Assembly: GCA_903909555.1 (NCBI GenBank)
Contig: CAIVWG010000011.1
Location: 1 to 42,885 of the forward strand
DNA: 42,885 nucleotides
Direction of reading: 5' to 3'
Source: an uncultured bacterium
GTDB taxonomy: Bacteria; Actinomycetota; Actinomycetes; S36-B12
In this document: positions 8,723 through 16,981 of the stretch, one piece after another
Layout: the number at the start of each line of letters is the position of its first letter
How positions within the stretch are numbered: the stretch's first letter is position 1
Notes under the pieces: generated by a model
Seen by the model: only the letters and a program-made list of their open reading frames with translations
The model's database searches: none
What the model was told of the DNA's origin: nothing
Program-made: the position numbers and the translations under genes

Positions 8723-10041
8723 GTGCCGGGTTCTCCCTCCACCCGCATGACGCCGAGGACCCGCTTCACCGCGTCCAGGGTCCGCAGGCGCTCCACCGTG
8801 CGCCGCAGGGCGCCATCGGAGGCCACGTGCGTCCGCACGATCAGCCCCGCGTCGTCACCGTGGCCATCCTGCCGGACGACCTGGATGCTCACGCCCTCGT
8901 CGGCGAAGGCCTGGGCGATCGCGGCCAGGACTCCCGGGCGATCGGCCACGTCGAGGTTGACGTAGTAGCGCGTCATCGCCTCGTCGATGCCGCGCACCGC
9001 GAGGTCGGCGTACGTCGACTCCCCCGGGCCACGCCCTCCGCTCACGCGGTTGCGCGCTGCGGCAACCACGTCTCCGAGCACGGCGCTCGCCGTCGGTGCT
9101 CCTCCCGCGCCCCTCCCGTAGAACATCATCTGCCCGGCTGACTCGGCCTCGACGAAGACCGCGTTGAAGGCGTCGCGGACGCTCGCGAGCGGATGGTCGC
9201 GCGGCACCATCGCGGGATGGACGCGCACGATGACGCCGCTCCCGTCATCGGTGGACTCGGCCACGGCGAGCAGCTTGATGACGAATCCCATGTCGCGCGC
9301 CGCCTGGACGTCGAAGGCGGTGACCTCGGTGATCCCCTCGCAGGACACGTCCTCGGAGGTCACGCGGGTATGGAAGGCCAGCTCGGCGAGGATGGCGGCC
9401 TTCGCGGCGGCGTCGAGGCCGCCGACGTCGGCGGTGGGATCCGCCTCGGCGTAGCCCAGCGCCTGCGCTTCGGCGAGCGCGTCGGAGTAGTCCGCGCCTT
9501 CCTCGTCCATCTTGGTGAGGATGAAGTTGGTGGTGCCGTTGACGATCCCGAGGACCTTGAGAACCCGGTCTCCGGCAAGGGACTCGCGCAGCGGGCGCAG
9601 GAGCGGGATGGCGCCGGCCACCGAGGCCTCGAAGTAGAGGTCGACCCCGTTCTCGGCGGCCGCGCGGTACAGCGTTGCCCCGTCGGCGGCGAGCAGCGCC
9701 TTGTTGGCCGTGACGACGCTCGAGCCGGCCGCCATCGCCGACAGGATGAGGGAGCGGGCAGGCTCGATTCCTCCCATGACCTCGACGACGATGTCCGAGC
9801 CACGGCCGGCGAGTTCCGCGGCGTCATCGGTGAGCAGGGCCGGGGGAACGCCGTCGCGGGGGCGTGACGCGTCCCGCACGGCGACGCCCACGAGTTCGAG
9901 CGGGGCCCCCACGCGGGCGGCGAGGTCGCCGGCGTTGGCCTCGAGCAGGCGCGCGACCTGCCCGCCCACCGTGCCACCGCCCAGGAGGGCCACGGTGACG
10001 GGATGGGTCGCGGACTGCGCGGCCCTGGGCGCGGCGGGCAT
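8719..10041 (-). CDS. hom: Homoserine dehydrogenase with C-terminal ACT domain
   Basis: Hom reduces aspartate semialdehyde to homoserine with NAD(P)H at the branch point to threonine and methionine. The 440-residue protein has an N-terminal Rossmann motif [14 protein letters not shown] (17-30), the catalytic domain with [14 protein letters not shown] and [17 protein letters not shown], and a C-terminal ACT domain (about 355-430, starting [20 protein letters not shown]) that usually binds threonine for feedback inhibition. GAGGAGG lies just upstream of the ATG. The 102-bp gap behind lysA contains GC-rich stems (GAGCC..GGCTC and GCCC..GGGC) that may end or attenuate the lysA transcript before the threonine genes. 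Confidence 0.97.
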   Translation of the reverse strand: MPAAPRAAQSATHPVTVALLGGGTVGGQVARLLEANAGDLAARVGAPLELVGVAVRDASRPRDGVPPALLTDDAAELAGRGSDIVVEVMGGIEPARSLILSAMAAGSSVVTANKALLAADGATLYRAAAENGVDLYFEASVAGAIPLLRPLRESLAGDRVLKVLGIVNGTTNFILTKMDEEGADYSDALAEAQALGYAEADPTADVGGLDAAAKAAILAELAFHTRVTSEDVSCEGITEVTAFDVQAARDMGFVIKLLAVAESTDDGSGVIVRVHPAMVPRDHPLASVRDAFNAVFVEAESAGQMMFYGRGAGGAPTASAVLGDVVAAARNRVSGGRGPGESTYADLAVRGIDEAMTRYYVNLDVADRPGVLAAIAQAFADEGVSIQVVRQDGHGDDAGLIVRTHVASDGALRRTVERLRTLDAVKRVLGVMRVEGEPGT

Positions 10042-10143
10042 CGGACCTCCTCGGCGGAGCGCGGGTGACGGCGCGCGAGTGGGGTGCCACTGCGCGGGAT
10101 AAGGGTCTCAGACGCCCCCGGAGGGCGGCGGCCCGAGCCAGGC

Positions 10144-11571
10144 TCAGGGGAGGGCGGCGCTCACGGCTCCGGGATCCAGCGCGAGCAGGTCGGCCGCCGT
10201 CTCGCGGCGGAGGACCACGTCGGCCATGCCGTGCCGCACGCTCACGACGGCCGGACGTGGAACGTAGTTGTACTGAGAGGCCATCGAGCGGCAGTACGCC
10301 CCGGTGGCCGCGACGGCGAGCAGGTCCCCGGGAGCGAGATCGGAGGGGAGCCAAGCGTCACGCACGACCACGTCACCGCTCTCGCAGTGCTTGCCCACGA
10401 CCCGGCACAGCGTCGACTCGGCATCCGACACCCTGCTCGCCAGCACCACGGTGTAGTCAGCGTCGTACAGCGCCGTCCGCACGTTGTCGCTCATGCCCCC
10501 GTCGACCGAGACGTAGGTCCGAACGTGGCCGTGATCGAGCTCGACCGGCTTGATGGTGCCGACTTCGTAGACCGTGATGCCCGCGGGCCCGACGATGGCG
10601 CGACCGGGCTCGAAGAGCAGGCGAGGGACGGCGATGCCCTCGCGGACGCATGCCTGCTCGACGATGCGCTTGAGTGCCGCGGCCATCTCCGGGACGGGGA
10701 TCGGATCATCATCCGCGACGTAGGCGATCCCCATGCCGCCGCCGAGATCCAGCTCCTCGACGACGATCCCCTGCCGGACCAGGCGCCCGGCCAGGGAGAT
10801 GATGCGCGCGGCCGCCACCTCGAAGCCCGCCGCGTCGAAGATCTGCGACCCGATGTGGGAGTGAAGGCCGCGAAAGCGCAGGCCCGGATCCGCCATGACG
10901 CGCCGCGCCGCCTCCTCCGCGGCACCCGACGCCAGCGAGAGGCCGAACTTCTGATCCTCGTGCGCCGTGGCAATGAACTCATGGGTGTGGGCTTCGACCC
11001 CGACCGTGACGCGGACGAGAACGTCAGCGCACATCCCGCGGGCCGACGCCTCGGCGGATACCAGGTCGATCTCGGCCAGGGAGTCGACCACGATGCGGCC
11101 CACTCCTGCGTCGAGGGCCTCGGCGATCTCCTCACGGGACTTGTTGTTGCCGTGCATGAGTAGTCGCTCACCGGAGGCACCTCCCACCAGGGCCACCGCG
11201 AGCTCGCCACCGGACGCGACATCAATGCCGAGCCCCTCGTCGAGCGCCCATCGCGCGACCGTGGTCGCCAGGAAGGCCTTCGCCGCGTAGAAGACGTTCG
11301 CGCGGCCGCCCTCGTCGCCGTAGGCCGCGCGGAACTGCGCGGCACGCGAGCGGAAGTCCTCCTCGTCCAGCACGAAGAGAGGCGTGCGGTACTCCCCGGC
11401 GAGGTCGCGGACATCGCAGCCGCCGACCGTGAGCACCCCTCCGGGACCGCGCGCCGCGGTGCGTGGCCAGACCGCGGGATCGAGTTCGATCCCGGCCTGG
11501 TCACGACGGGGAGGCGGCCCGGGCGTCGCGACGACGTCTCCGTGCCGGGGCCCCGCGGGATGGGCGCGCAC
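10144..11571 (-). CDS. lysA: Diaminopimelate decarboxylase
   Basis: LysA decarboxylates meso-diaminopimelate to lysine, the last step of lysine synthesis. The 475-residue product is a fold-III PLP enzyme: K98 in VFYAAKAFLA forms the Schiff base, HGNNKS and HSHIGSQIFD follow, and GKHCESGDVVV supplies the active-site cysteine. The ORF track start is 32 codons too early. I place the start at the GTG at 11571 because homologues begin with an (x)AHPAGPRHGDV segment. In addition, a TACCCT -10 box stands exactly six bases before that GTG, which predicts a leaderless message. It lies directly upstream of hom, so lysine and threonine genes follow one another as in other actinobacteria. Confidence 0.96.
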   Translation of the reverse strand: MRAHPAGPRHGDVVATPGPPPRRDQAGIELDPAVWPRTAARGPGGVLTVGGCDVRDLAGEYRTPLFVLDEEDFRSRAAQFRAAYGDEGGRANVFYAAKAFLATTVARWALDEGLGIDVASGGELAVALVGGASGERLLMHGNNKSREEIAEALDAGVGRIVVDSLAEIDLVSAEASARGMCADVLVRVTVGVEAHTHEFIATAHEDQKFGLSLASGAAEEAARRVMADPGLRFRGLHSHIGSQIFDAAGFEVAAARIISLAGRLVRQGIVVEELDLGGGMGIAYVADDDPIPVPEMAAALKRIVEQACVREGIAVPRLLFEPGRAIVGPAGITVYEVGTIKPVELDHGHVRTYVSVDGGMSDNVRTALYDADYTVVLASRVSDAESTLCRVVGKHCESGDVVVRDAWLPSDLAPGDLLAVAATGAYCRSMASQYNYVPRPAVVSVRHGMADVVLRRETAADLLALDPGAVSAALP

Positions 11572-11577
11572 GCAGCG

Positions 11578-11583
11578 AGGGTA
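11578..11583 (-). promoter_or_regulatory. -10 box of a predicted leaderless lysA transcript
   Basis: On the minus strand TACCCT is followed by six bases and the lysA GTG. That spacing places the transcription start on the G of the start codon. The same box and spacing recur at several genes of this window. Confidence 0.55.
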
Positions 11584-11762
11584 CCGAAGAGGAGCGGGCC
11601 GCCGTTCCCGTCCGCGGCCGTCCTCGCCTGTCTGAACCGATCCGTTCGTGTCCGCTTCTGTCCGCATCCTGACCGATCGGCGTGCGCGCGCAGGCGCAGA
11701 GCGGGCCTAGCGTGGCCAGCGATCCGCTACTCCACCGGCCGATACTCCACCGGGAGGCCCTC

Positions 11763-12872
11763 ATGGATGCGACGCAGGCCCCGCAGGCGGCGCCCTCGAC
11801 GAGCGCTCCCGAGACCCCGGCCGATCGTCGCGCGTGGCTGCACTCCCCCATCCCCGAGATCCTGGGCTACGTCGGCGCCGCACTGGTGGGGAGCGCCGCG
11901 CTGAACTTCCTCGCCCAGTCCTGGGAAGGCTGGAGCGACGAGGTCCAGATCACGGTGGTGTCGATCGCCCTCACGCTCCTGCTCGCCTCGGCAGCGGGTT
12001 TCACCGTCGCGGCGCACGGCCCACGGGCTCTCAACGCCCCGGGCAACGATCATTGGCGCCGCGTCGTCGGCCTGTCGATGGCGCTCGCGACGATCGCCGC
12101 CGGCCTCCTCGCCAACCTCATCGTCGACGTCAGCGGCGTAGCTCGAGGCGAGGAGACGGACCCCTGGATCGTCATTCCGGCGGCGGCCGCCTTCGCCGTT
12201 GCTGTCGCCGGAGCCTGGCTGGCCCGCGGGGTCATGACGACGCTCGCGGTCGCGGGCGCATCGGCATTCCTCGCCATCGCCATCGTCAACGTCATCGGGC
12301 CGACGTACGTGTGGGCCTGGCCGGTGGCGGCCTTCATCGGCTGGGGGGCATGGATGGGGCTGGCCCCGCGCATCCTCTCCGTGCCCGTCCTCGCCGAGGC
12401 GCTGGGCATGGCCTGGGTGCTCGTGGCCCTCGCCCCGATCGCGCTGGCCGAGCAGCGAGGCGAGCCCGGTATCGCCATGGAACCGATGCCCGACGACGTG
12501 CTCATCACGATGTGGCTGGCGCGCGCCCTGCTCGGCATCGTGGCGGTCACGGGTCTGGTCGTCTTCGCGCGCGGGGGCTCGTGGGCCTGGGCGGCCGGAG
12601 GCATCGTCGCCGCGGCGATCGCGGCCATGGCCGTGGCCGGGCAGGCGCTGGGCTGGGTGGCCGGGCTGCTCGTGGCAGGCGTGGTGCTCCTCGTGGTGAG
12701 TGGCGTCCTGCTGCTCGCGCGGCGCCGAGAGGCCGACGACGGAGTCGACGGGGACGGCCGCGAGGACGGCCACAAGGCCGACCACGAGGCCGACCACGAG
12801 GCTGGCGACGAGGCCGCGGGAGCACCCGACAGCGCGGCGGGCGACGAGGCCGCGGACGCACAGGCTCCCTAG
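11763..12872 (+). CDS. DUF2157-like polytopic membrane protein
   Basis: A 369-residue integral membrane protein of unknown function. After a hydrophilic N terminus it shows EILGYVGAALVGSAALNFLAQSWEGWS, resembling the first helix and following segment of DUF2157 membrane proteins. About eight to ten further hydrophobic segments follow. The C terminus is a highly charged tail with repeated DHEADHEAGDEAAG units, probably disordered and cytosolic. The start is ATG 11763, with GGGAGG upstream; the ORF track start at 11682 lacks a ribosome site. It is divergent from lysA (191 bp between starts) and convergent with argS, so it is probably a single-gene unit. No enzymatic motif is visible. Membership of DUF2157 is by appearance only. 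Confidence 0.8.
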   Translation: MDATQAPQAAPSTSAPETPADRRAWLHSPIPEILGYVGAALVGSAALNFLAQSWEGWSDEVQITVVSIALTLLLASAAGFTVAAHGPRALNAPGNDHWRRVVGLSMALATIAAGLLANLIVDVSGVARGEETDPWIVIPAAAAFAVAVAGAWLARGVMTTLAVAGASAFLAIAIVNVIGPTYVWAWPVAAFIGWGAWMGLAPRILSVPVLAEALGMAWVLVALAPIALAEQRGEPGIAMEPMPDDVLITMWLARALLGIVAVTGLVVFARGGSWAWAAGGIVAAAIAAMAVAGQALGWVAGLLVAGVVLLVVSGVLLLARRREADDGVDGDGREDGHKADHEADHEAGDEAAGAPDSAAGDEAADAQAP

Positions 12873-12882
12873 GCGCGGCGCC

Positions 12883-12924
12883 CTACATGCGGTCGGGTGC
12901 CGACTACATGCGGTCGGGTGCCGA
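12883..12924. repeat. Perfect 21-bp tandem duplication at the argS 3' end
   Basis: Two identical 21-base copies stand head to tail (12883-12903 and 12904-12924). Each contains the last codons of argS and its TAG stop, read on the minus strand. Translation ends in the copy at 12904, so the copy at 12883 is an untranslated duplicate. It fills most of the 31-bp gap to the convergent membrane-protein gene. Confidence 0.95.
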
Positions 12925-14562
12925 CACTCCGCACAGGCCCAGGCCGTTCGCGAGCACCTGGAGGGTCGCCGCACAGAGCCACAGGCGCGCGACATGCCGC
13001 GGCTCGACCGGCTCGTCGCCGCGTGGAAGCACGCGGCAGCTGTCGTAGAAGCGGTGGTACGCCGTCGCCAGCGACTCCAGGTAGCGGGGGATGCGATGCG
13101 GCTCACGGAGTTCTGCGGCCGCGGTGACGGCCGCCGGGTAGTCCGCGAGCGCGAGCAGCAGATCGCCCTCGCGCTCATGATCGAGGAGGGCAGGGTCGTA
13201 TCCCCGGGATCGCCAGTCGATGCCGAGCTCGCCGGCGTTGCGCAGGACGGAGGCGATCCGCGCATGGGCGTACTGCACGTAGAAGACCGGATTGTCATTC
13301 GTCCGCTGCGTCAGCAGGTCCAGGTCGAGACTGAGCGGCGAGTCCACCGGATAGCGAATCAAGGAGTAGCGTGCCGCATCGACGCCGACCTCCTCGATGA
13401 GATCCTCGAGGGTCACCATCATCCCGGCGCGCTTCGACATCCGGAACTCCTCGCCGCCGCGCATCATCGTGACGAGTTGGCCGATGAGCACCTCGACATT
13501 GCGGTCCATGTCATCGCCGGCGCAGGCGGCGATGGCGCGCAGCCGGCTCACGTAGCCGTGGTGGTCCGCGCCCAGGAGATAGAGGGCCACGTCGAAGCCC
13601 CGAATCCGCTTGTCGACGTAGTAGGCCGTATCCGACGCGAAGTAGGTGAGCTCGCCGTCTGCCTTGATGAGCACCCGGTCCTTGTCGTCTCCGAAGTCGG
13701 TGGTGCGCAGCCAGGTGGCACCGTCGGCCTCGAAGACATGCCCCTGGGCGCGCAGGCGGTCCAGCGCCCGTTCCACCGCGCCCGTGTCATGCAGGGTGCG
13801 CTCGGAGTACCACACGTCGAAGTGCGTGCGGAACAGGTCGAGGACCGCCTTCTGCTGGTCCATCTGTCGGACGTACGCCGCCTCGCGGAACGCGCGCCGC
13901 TGGTCGTCGTCCGGCAGGTCCAGGATCTGCGGCTCGGCCGCCACGATCGCCGCGGCCAGGTCCGCGATGTAGGCGCCGTGGTAGCCGTCCTCGGGGACGG
14001 GCCGCCCCTGGGCCACCGCCGTCACCGAGGCGCCGAACCGGTCCATCTGCACGCCGCGGTCGTTGATGTAGAACTCCCGCGCGACGTCGGCCCCGGCCGC
14101 CGCGAGGACCCGGGCGATCGCATCCCCCACCGCCGCCCAGCGTGCGTGCCCCAGGTGGATGGGGCCGGTGGGGTTGGCGGAGATGAACTCGACGTTGACC
14201 CGCACCCCCGCGAGGGCGTCGTTCTCGCCGTAGGCGATCCCGGACTCGACGATCTGTCCCGCGAGCGCGCCCTGGGCATCAGCGGCGAGCCTGATATTGA
14301 CGAAGCCGGGACCGGCGACCTCCGCGGAGGCGATGCCCGGTTGGGCGGCGAGGCCCCCGGCGATCAGCTCGGCGACCGACCGGGGCGGGACACCGGCGCT
14401 CTTGGCGAGAGTGAGGGCGACCGGCGTGGCGTAGTCCCCGTGCTCCTTGCTCCGCGGTCGCTCGATCACGACGTCGTCGGGCACGGGGCCGGGGAGGTGC
14501 CCGTCGGCGACGAGCGCGACCAGGACGTCCCGGACCGCGCGTGCGAGAGCGTCCGGGGTCAT
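12904..14562 (-). CDS. argS: Arginyl-tRNA synthetase
   Basis: ArgS charges tRNA-Arg with arginine; a tRNA-Arg(CCG) gene is found 2 kb further on. The 552-residue class I synthetase has the N-terminal additional domain (about 1-110). The HIGH signature reads HLGHA (136-140) after FISANPTGPI. The KMSKS-like loop reads RMSKRAG, as usual for ArgRS, followed by the helical anticodon-binding domain and the terminal GLCGVSAPDRM. The ORF track adds 86 codons upstream; the true start is ATG 14562, which has a TACCCT -10 box six bases before it and no ribosome site, predicting a leaderless message. The 3' end including the stop is duplicated once (21 bp). Confidence 0.97.
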   Translation of the reverse strand: MTPDALARAVRDVLVALVADGHLPGPVPDDVVIERPRSKEHGDYATPVALTLAKSAGVPPRSVAELIAGGLAAQPGIASAEVAGPGFVNIRLAADAQGALAGQIVESGIAYGENDALAGVRVNVEFISANPTGPIHLGHARWAAVGDAIARVLAAAGADVAREFYINDRGVQMDRFGASVTAVAQGRPVPEDGYHGAYIADLAAAIVAAEPQILDLPDDDQRRAFREAAYVRQMDQQKAVLDLFRTHFDVWYSERTLHDTGAVERALDRLRAQGHVFEADGATWLRTTDFGDDKDRVLIKADGELTYFASDTAYYVDKRIRGFDVALYLLGADHHGYVSRLRAIAACAGDDMDRNVEVLIGQLVTMMRGGEEFRMSKRAGMMVTLEDLIEEVGVDAARYSLIRYPVDSPLSLDLDLLTQRTNDNPVFYVQYAHARIASVLRNAGELGIDWRSRGYDPALLDHEREGDLLLALADYPAAVTAAAELREPHRIPRYLESLATAYHRFYDSCRVLPRGDEPVEPRHVARLWLCAATLQVLANGLGLCGVSAPDRM

Positions 14563-14568
14563 GAGGGG

Positions 14569-14574
14569 AGGGTA
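14569..14574 (-). promoter_or_regulatory. -10 box of a predicted leaderless argS transcript
   Basis: TACCCT on the minus strand, six bases before the argS ATG, no Shine-Dalgarno sequence between. The 251-bp divergent region to the cold-shock gene also holds a 14-bp palindrome (CCCTCCGCGGAGGG, 14589-14602), which may bind a regulator. Confidence 0.5.
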
Positions 14575-14813
14575 GTCCTGGGAACAGCCCCTCCGCGGAG
14601 GGCATCCGCGTGCTACCGTGAGCGTGGCTGTGCTGCACAAGAACCACCGTTCAAGGAACGCCCGCCGAATCGCCGCCGTGAGCGGCGTCGAGGTGGGCGT
14701 TTCGGCTACCAGGGGTAGATCCCGCGGCCGGGACGTAGGCTCGCACCACCAGCCCGCCGGGCAACCGTCCGGCGTCACGTATCCGCTGGGATAGAACTGA
14801 GGAGTTACCCCGC

Positions 14814-15017
14814 ATGGCACAGGGAACTGTGAAGTGGTTCAACGCCGAGAAGGGCTTCGGCTTCATCGCGCAGGCTGACGGGGGTGCCGACGTGTTCGTG
14901 CACTTCACCGCCATTCAGGCCGATGGCTACCGCTCGCTCGACGAGAATCAGCAGGTCGAGTTCGACATCGTCCAGGGCCCCAAGGGCCCGCAGGCCGACA
15001 ACGTGCGCATCGTCTGA
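14814..15017 (+). CDS. cspA: Cold-shock protein, CspA family
   Basis: A 67-residue single OB-fold protein that binds single-stranded RNA and DNA and melts RNA structure. The sequence starts [18 protein letters not shown] and has both nucleic-acid-binding motifs, RNP1 (KGFGFI) and RNP2 (VFVHF). Length and motifs are typical. A GAGGAG ribosome site lies ten bases before the ATG. A possible -10 (TACCGT near 14614) would give a leader of nearly 200 bases with several stems, in the manner of cold-inducible csp genes whose leaders refold in the cold; this is inference. The message is closed by a strong hairpin 22 bases past the stop. Confidence 0.97.
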   Translation: MAQGTVKWFNAEKGFGFIAQADGGADVFVHFTAIQADGYRSLDENQQVEFDIVQGPKGPQADNVRIV

Positions 15018-15039
15018 GCACGCCCCACCGGCTCGATCC

Positions 15040-15071
15040 GAGGGCCCGATCCCGTGAGGGGTCGGGCCCTC
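15040..15071 (+). terminator. Strong hairpin terminator after the cold-shock gene
   Basis: GAGGGCCCGATCCC pairs with GGGGTCGGGCCCTC over 14 bp (one G-U pair) around a GTGA tetraloop of the GNRA class. No U-tract follows. It separates the short csp transcript from the transporter gene. Confidence 0.85.
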
Positions 15072-15126
15072 GGCCTGTCCGGGCGGCACCTCCCCGGGTC
15101 GCCCCCGGAATCCCGCCCCGCGGCCC

Positions 15127-15132
15127 TACCCT
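15127..15132 (+). promoter_or_regulatory. -10 box of a predicted leaderless transporter transcript
   Basis: TACCCT ends seven bases before the A of ATG 15139, so the transcript should begin at the start codon. No ribosome site is present. Confidence 0.5.
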
Positions 15133-15138
15133 GTCGCC

Positions 15139-16425
15139 ATGTCGTCGCCCGGCTCCGTCACCGGCCCCGCCGTCAGCAGGCGCAACCGCCTGCTCGCCAC
15201 GAGCGGCGTCCTCATCGAGTGGTACGACTTCATGGTCTACGCCCTCCTGGCGACGACCCTGCAACAGGTCTTCTTCCCCACGGAGAGCACCACCCTGGGG
15301 CTCATCCTCACCTTCGCGACCTTCGCGGTCGGCTACCTCGCCCGCCCGGTCGGCGGCCTGGTGCTCGGGCGCCTGGGCGATACCAAGGGGCGGCGCTACG
15401 CGCTGGTGCTCTCGACGACGCTCATGCTCGTCCCCCTCGCCGTCATCACCATCCTCCCCGGCTACGACACGATCGGGATCCTGGCGCCGATCCTCCTCAC
15501 TCTCATGCGCCTGTTCCAGGGCTTCTCCGTCGGCGGGGAGTACTCCGGCGCGCTCACCGCCCTGAGCGAGTCCTCCGACGCGGCGAGCCGCGGGCGCAGC
15601 ATCTCGCTCGGCCTGGCCACCGCGATGGGCGGCAACCTGCTGGCCTCCCTCGTGGTCCTCCTCACCACCGTGATCTGGGGTGAGGAGGCTCTCGCCGCCG
15701 GCACGTGGCGCATCCCCTTCGCCATCGGCCTCGTGGCGTGCGCGATCTCGGTCATCCTCCAGCGCCGCATGCACGAGACCACCGAGTTCGTGAGCGGGGA
15801 TGAGGACTCCACGGCGAAGAGCCCGTTCATGTCGCTCATCCGGCAGTACCCGCGCGAGACCCTCATGATGACCGCACTCGCCGCCTGGAGCGGCATCACG
15901 GTCTACACGCTCATCTCCTGGATGCCGTCGTTCCTCGAGACGGTCGTCGGGGACAGCGATGCCGAGGCGCAGGCCGTCTCGGCCCTGATCTCGATCATCT
16001 ACGTCGTCGCGGTGTTCCCGGTCGCCGCGCTCGGCGACCGCGTCGGTCGCCAGCGGGTGATGCTCTGGTGCATCGGGCTCTACCTGGTCCTCGCCATTCC
16101 CGCGACGCTGCTCATCGACCAGGGTGCCCTCCTCGCGCTCATCCCCGCCGTGCTCGTCCTCGCCCTCCTGCAGACGGGCGTGGACTCGTCGACCACGACG
16201 GAGATGACGCGGTTGGTCCCCTCATCGGTCCGCTACACCGCGATCGCCATCACCTACGCCCTGGGCATGATCATCGGCAGCTTCACCCCGGCGGTGGAGG
16301 AGGCGCTCATCGGGTACACCGGGAGCGACCTCATGCCGGCGTTCGTCCTCATCGCGATCTCGCTCCTCATGCTGCCGGTCGTCCTCCTCCTGCCCAGGAT
16401 GAAGGCGCGCGCCGGAGAGGCCTGA
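15139..16425 (+). CDS. MFS transporter of the metabolite:H+ symporter (MHS) type
   Basis: A 428-residue 12-helix major facilitator. The loop between helices 2 and 3 reads GRLGDTKGRR, preceded by GYLARPVGGLVLG. Helix 4-5 carries RLFQGFSVGGEYSGA. These are hallmarks of the MHS subfamily, which includes ProP (proline/betaine), KgtP (2-oxoglutarate) and citrate carriers and imports small organic acids or zwitterions with protons. A second GDRVGRQR loop marks the second half. The ATG at 15139 is placed by the leaderless promoter box. It stands alone between a terminator and a small membrane gene. A betaine or organic-acid substrate would suit the amine-oxidation genes 6-10 kb downstream, but the substrate cannot be read from the sequence. 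Confidence 0.88.
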   Translation: MSSPGSVTGPAVSRRNRLLATSGVLIEWYDFMVYALLATTLQQVFFPTESTTLGLILTFATFAVGYLARPVGGLVLGRLGDTKGRRYALVLSTTLMLVPLAVITILPGYDTIGILAPILLTLMRLFQGFSVGGEYSGALTALSESSDAASRGRSISLGLATAMGGNLLASLVVLLTTVIWGEEALAAGTWRIPFAIGLVACAISVILQRRMHETTEFVSGDEDSTAKSPFMSLIRQYPRETLMMTALAAWSGITVYTLISWMPSFLETVVGDSDAEAQAVSALISIIYVVAVFPVAALGDRVGRQRVMLWCIGLYLVLAIPATLLIDQGALLALIPAVLVLALLQTGVDSSTTTEMTRLVPSSVRYTAIAITYALGMIIGSFTPAVEEALIGYTGSDLMPAFVLIAISLLMLPVVLLLPRMKARAGEA

Positions 16426-16469
16426 ACCCCGGGTGGACGGATTCGGCGCCGGCGGGTCACCATGGAGGC

Positions 16470-16769
16470 ATGAGCGACGACATCGAGAAGCTGCTCGCCG
16501 AGGTCGGCAAGTCCACCTCGAGCGCCGCGGGCGGCGCGGCCAGCCCGGCGCGCAAGGACGATCGCACCCCGGCCAAGGCCGGGGACGGAGCTGCCGGCGG
16601 CCGCCTGGCCTTCGCGGTCATCACGGCGCTCGTGCTCGGGGGCGCCGCCTTCGTCGTCGGCCTCATCACCCCCTTCATCCTCAGCGGCCCCTCGATGGGC
16701 GTGGGCGCGGCCCTCGGGGCCTTCTTCACCGCCCTGCTGGCAGGCCCGCCGCGCTGGTTCTCGTCGTAG
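16470..16769 (+). CDS. Small membrane protein of unknown function
   Basis: A 99-residue protein beginning MSDDIEKLLAEVGKSTSS. It has an Ala/Lys/Asp-rich hydrophilic first half and two hydrophobic segments (LAFAVITALVLGGAAFVVGLI and a later GVGAALGAFFTALLAG), ending PPRWFSS. It should sit in the cytoplasmic membrane with both ends inside. No family is recognised. GGAGG lies only one base before the ATG, which is too close for a good ribosome site, so expression or the exact start is uncertain. It lies 44 bases after the transporter and 37 before the tRNA gene. Confidence 0.6.
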   Translation: MSDDIEKLLAEVGKSTSSAAGGAASPARKDDRTPAKAGDGAAGGRLAFAVITALVLGGAAFVVGLITPFILSGPSMGVGAALGAFFTALLAGPPRWFSS

Positions 16770-16806
16770 CCGCCCCGGGCGCGCTGTTAGGCTTCACGAC
16801 GCCCGA

Positions 16807-16878
16807 GCCCCCGTAGCTCAGGGGATAGAGCAGTGGCCTCCGGAGCCATGCGCGCAGGTTCGAATCCTGCCGGGGGCA
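16807..16878 (+). tRNA. tRNA-Arg (anticodon CCG)
   Basis: A complete cloverleaf. The acceptor stem is GCCCCCG/CGGGGGC with discriminator A, the D stem GCTC/GAGC, the anticodon stem GTGGC/GCCAT enclosing CTCCGGA (anticodon CCG, reading CGG), and the T stem GCAGG/CCTGC with TTCGAAT. The 3' CCA is not encoded. It reads a common arginine codon of this GC-rich genome. tRNA 3' ends are frequent integration sites, but no integrase or repeated 3' end is visible nearby. Confidence 0.96.
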
Positions 16879-16969
16879 CCCTCCCCGATTCACCTCGTCA
16901 CGCGAACCTTGCGCCCGTGCGAGATGTCGCGGGCCGGCGCGCGCGTCAACGTTGAGCTCGAGCCGCGCC

Positions 16970-16975
16970 TAGACT
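16970..16975 (+). promoter_or_regulatory. -10 box of a predicted leaderless GNAT transcript
   Basis: TAGACT stands six bases before the GTG at 16982, with no ribosome site between. This supports both the GTG start and a leaderless message. Confidence 0.55.
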
Positions 16976-16981
16976 TCCGGG

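Noticed and set aside
16807-16878. tRNA gene as an integration (att) site
   Set aside because: No integrase, no repeated tRNA 3' end and no composition change follow it.
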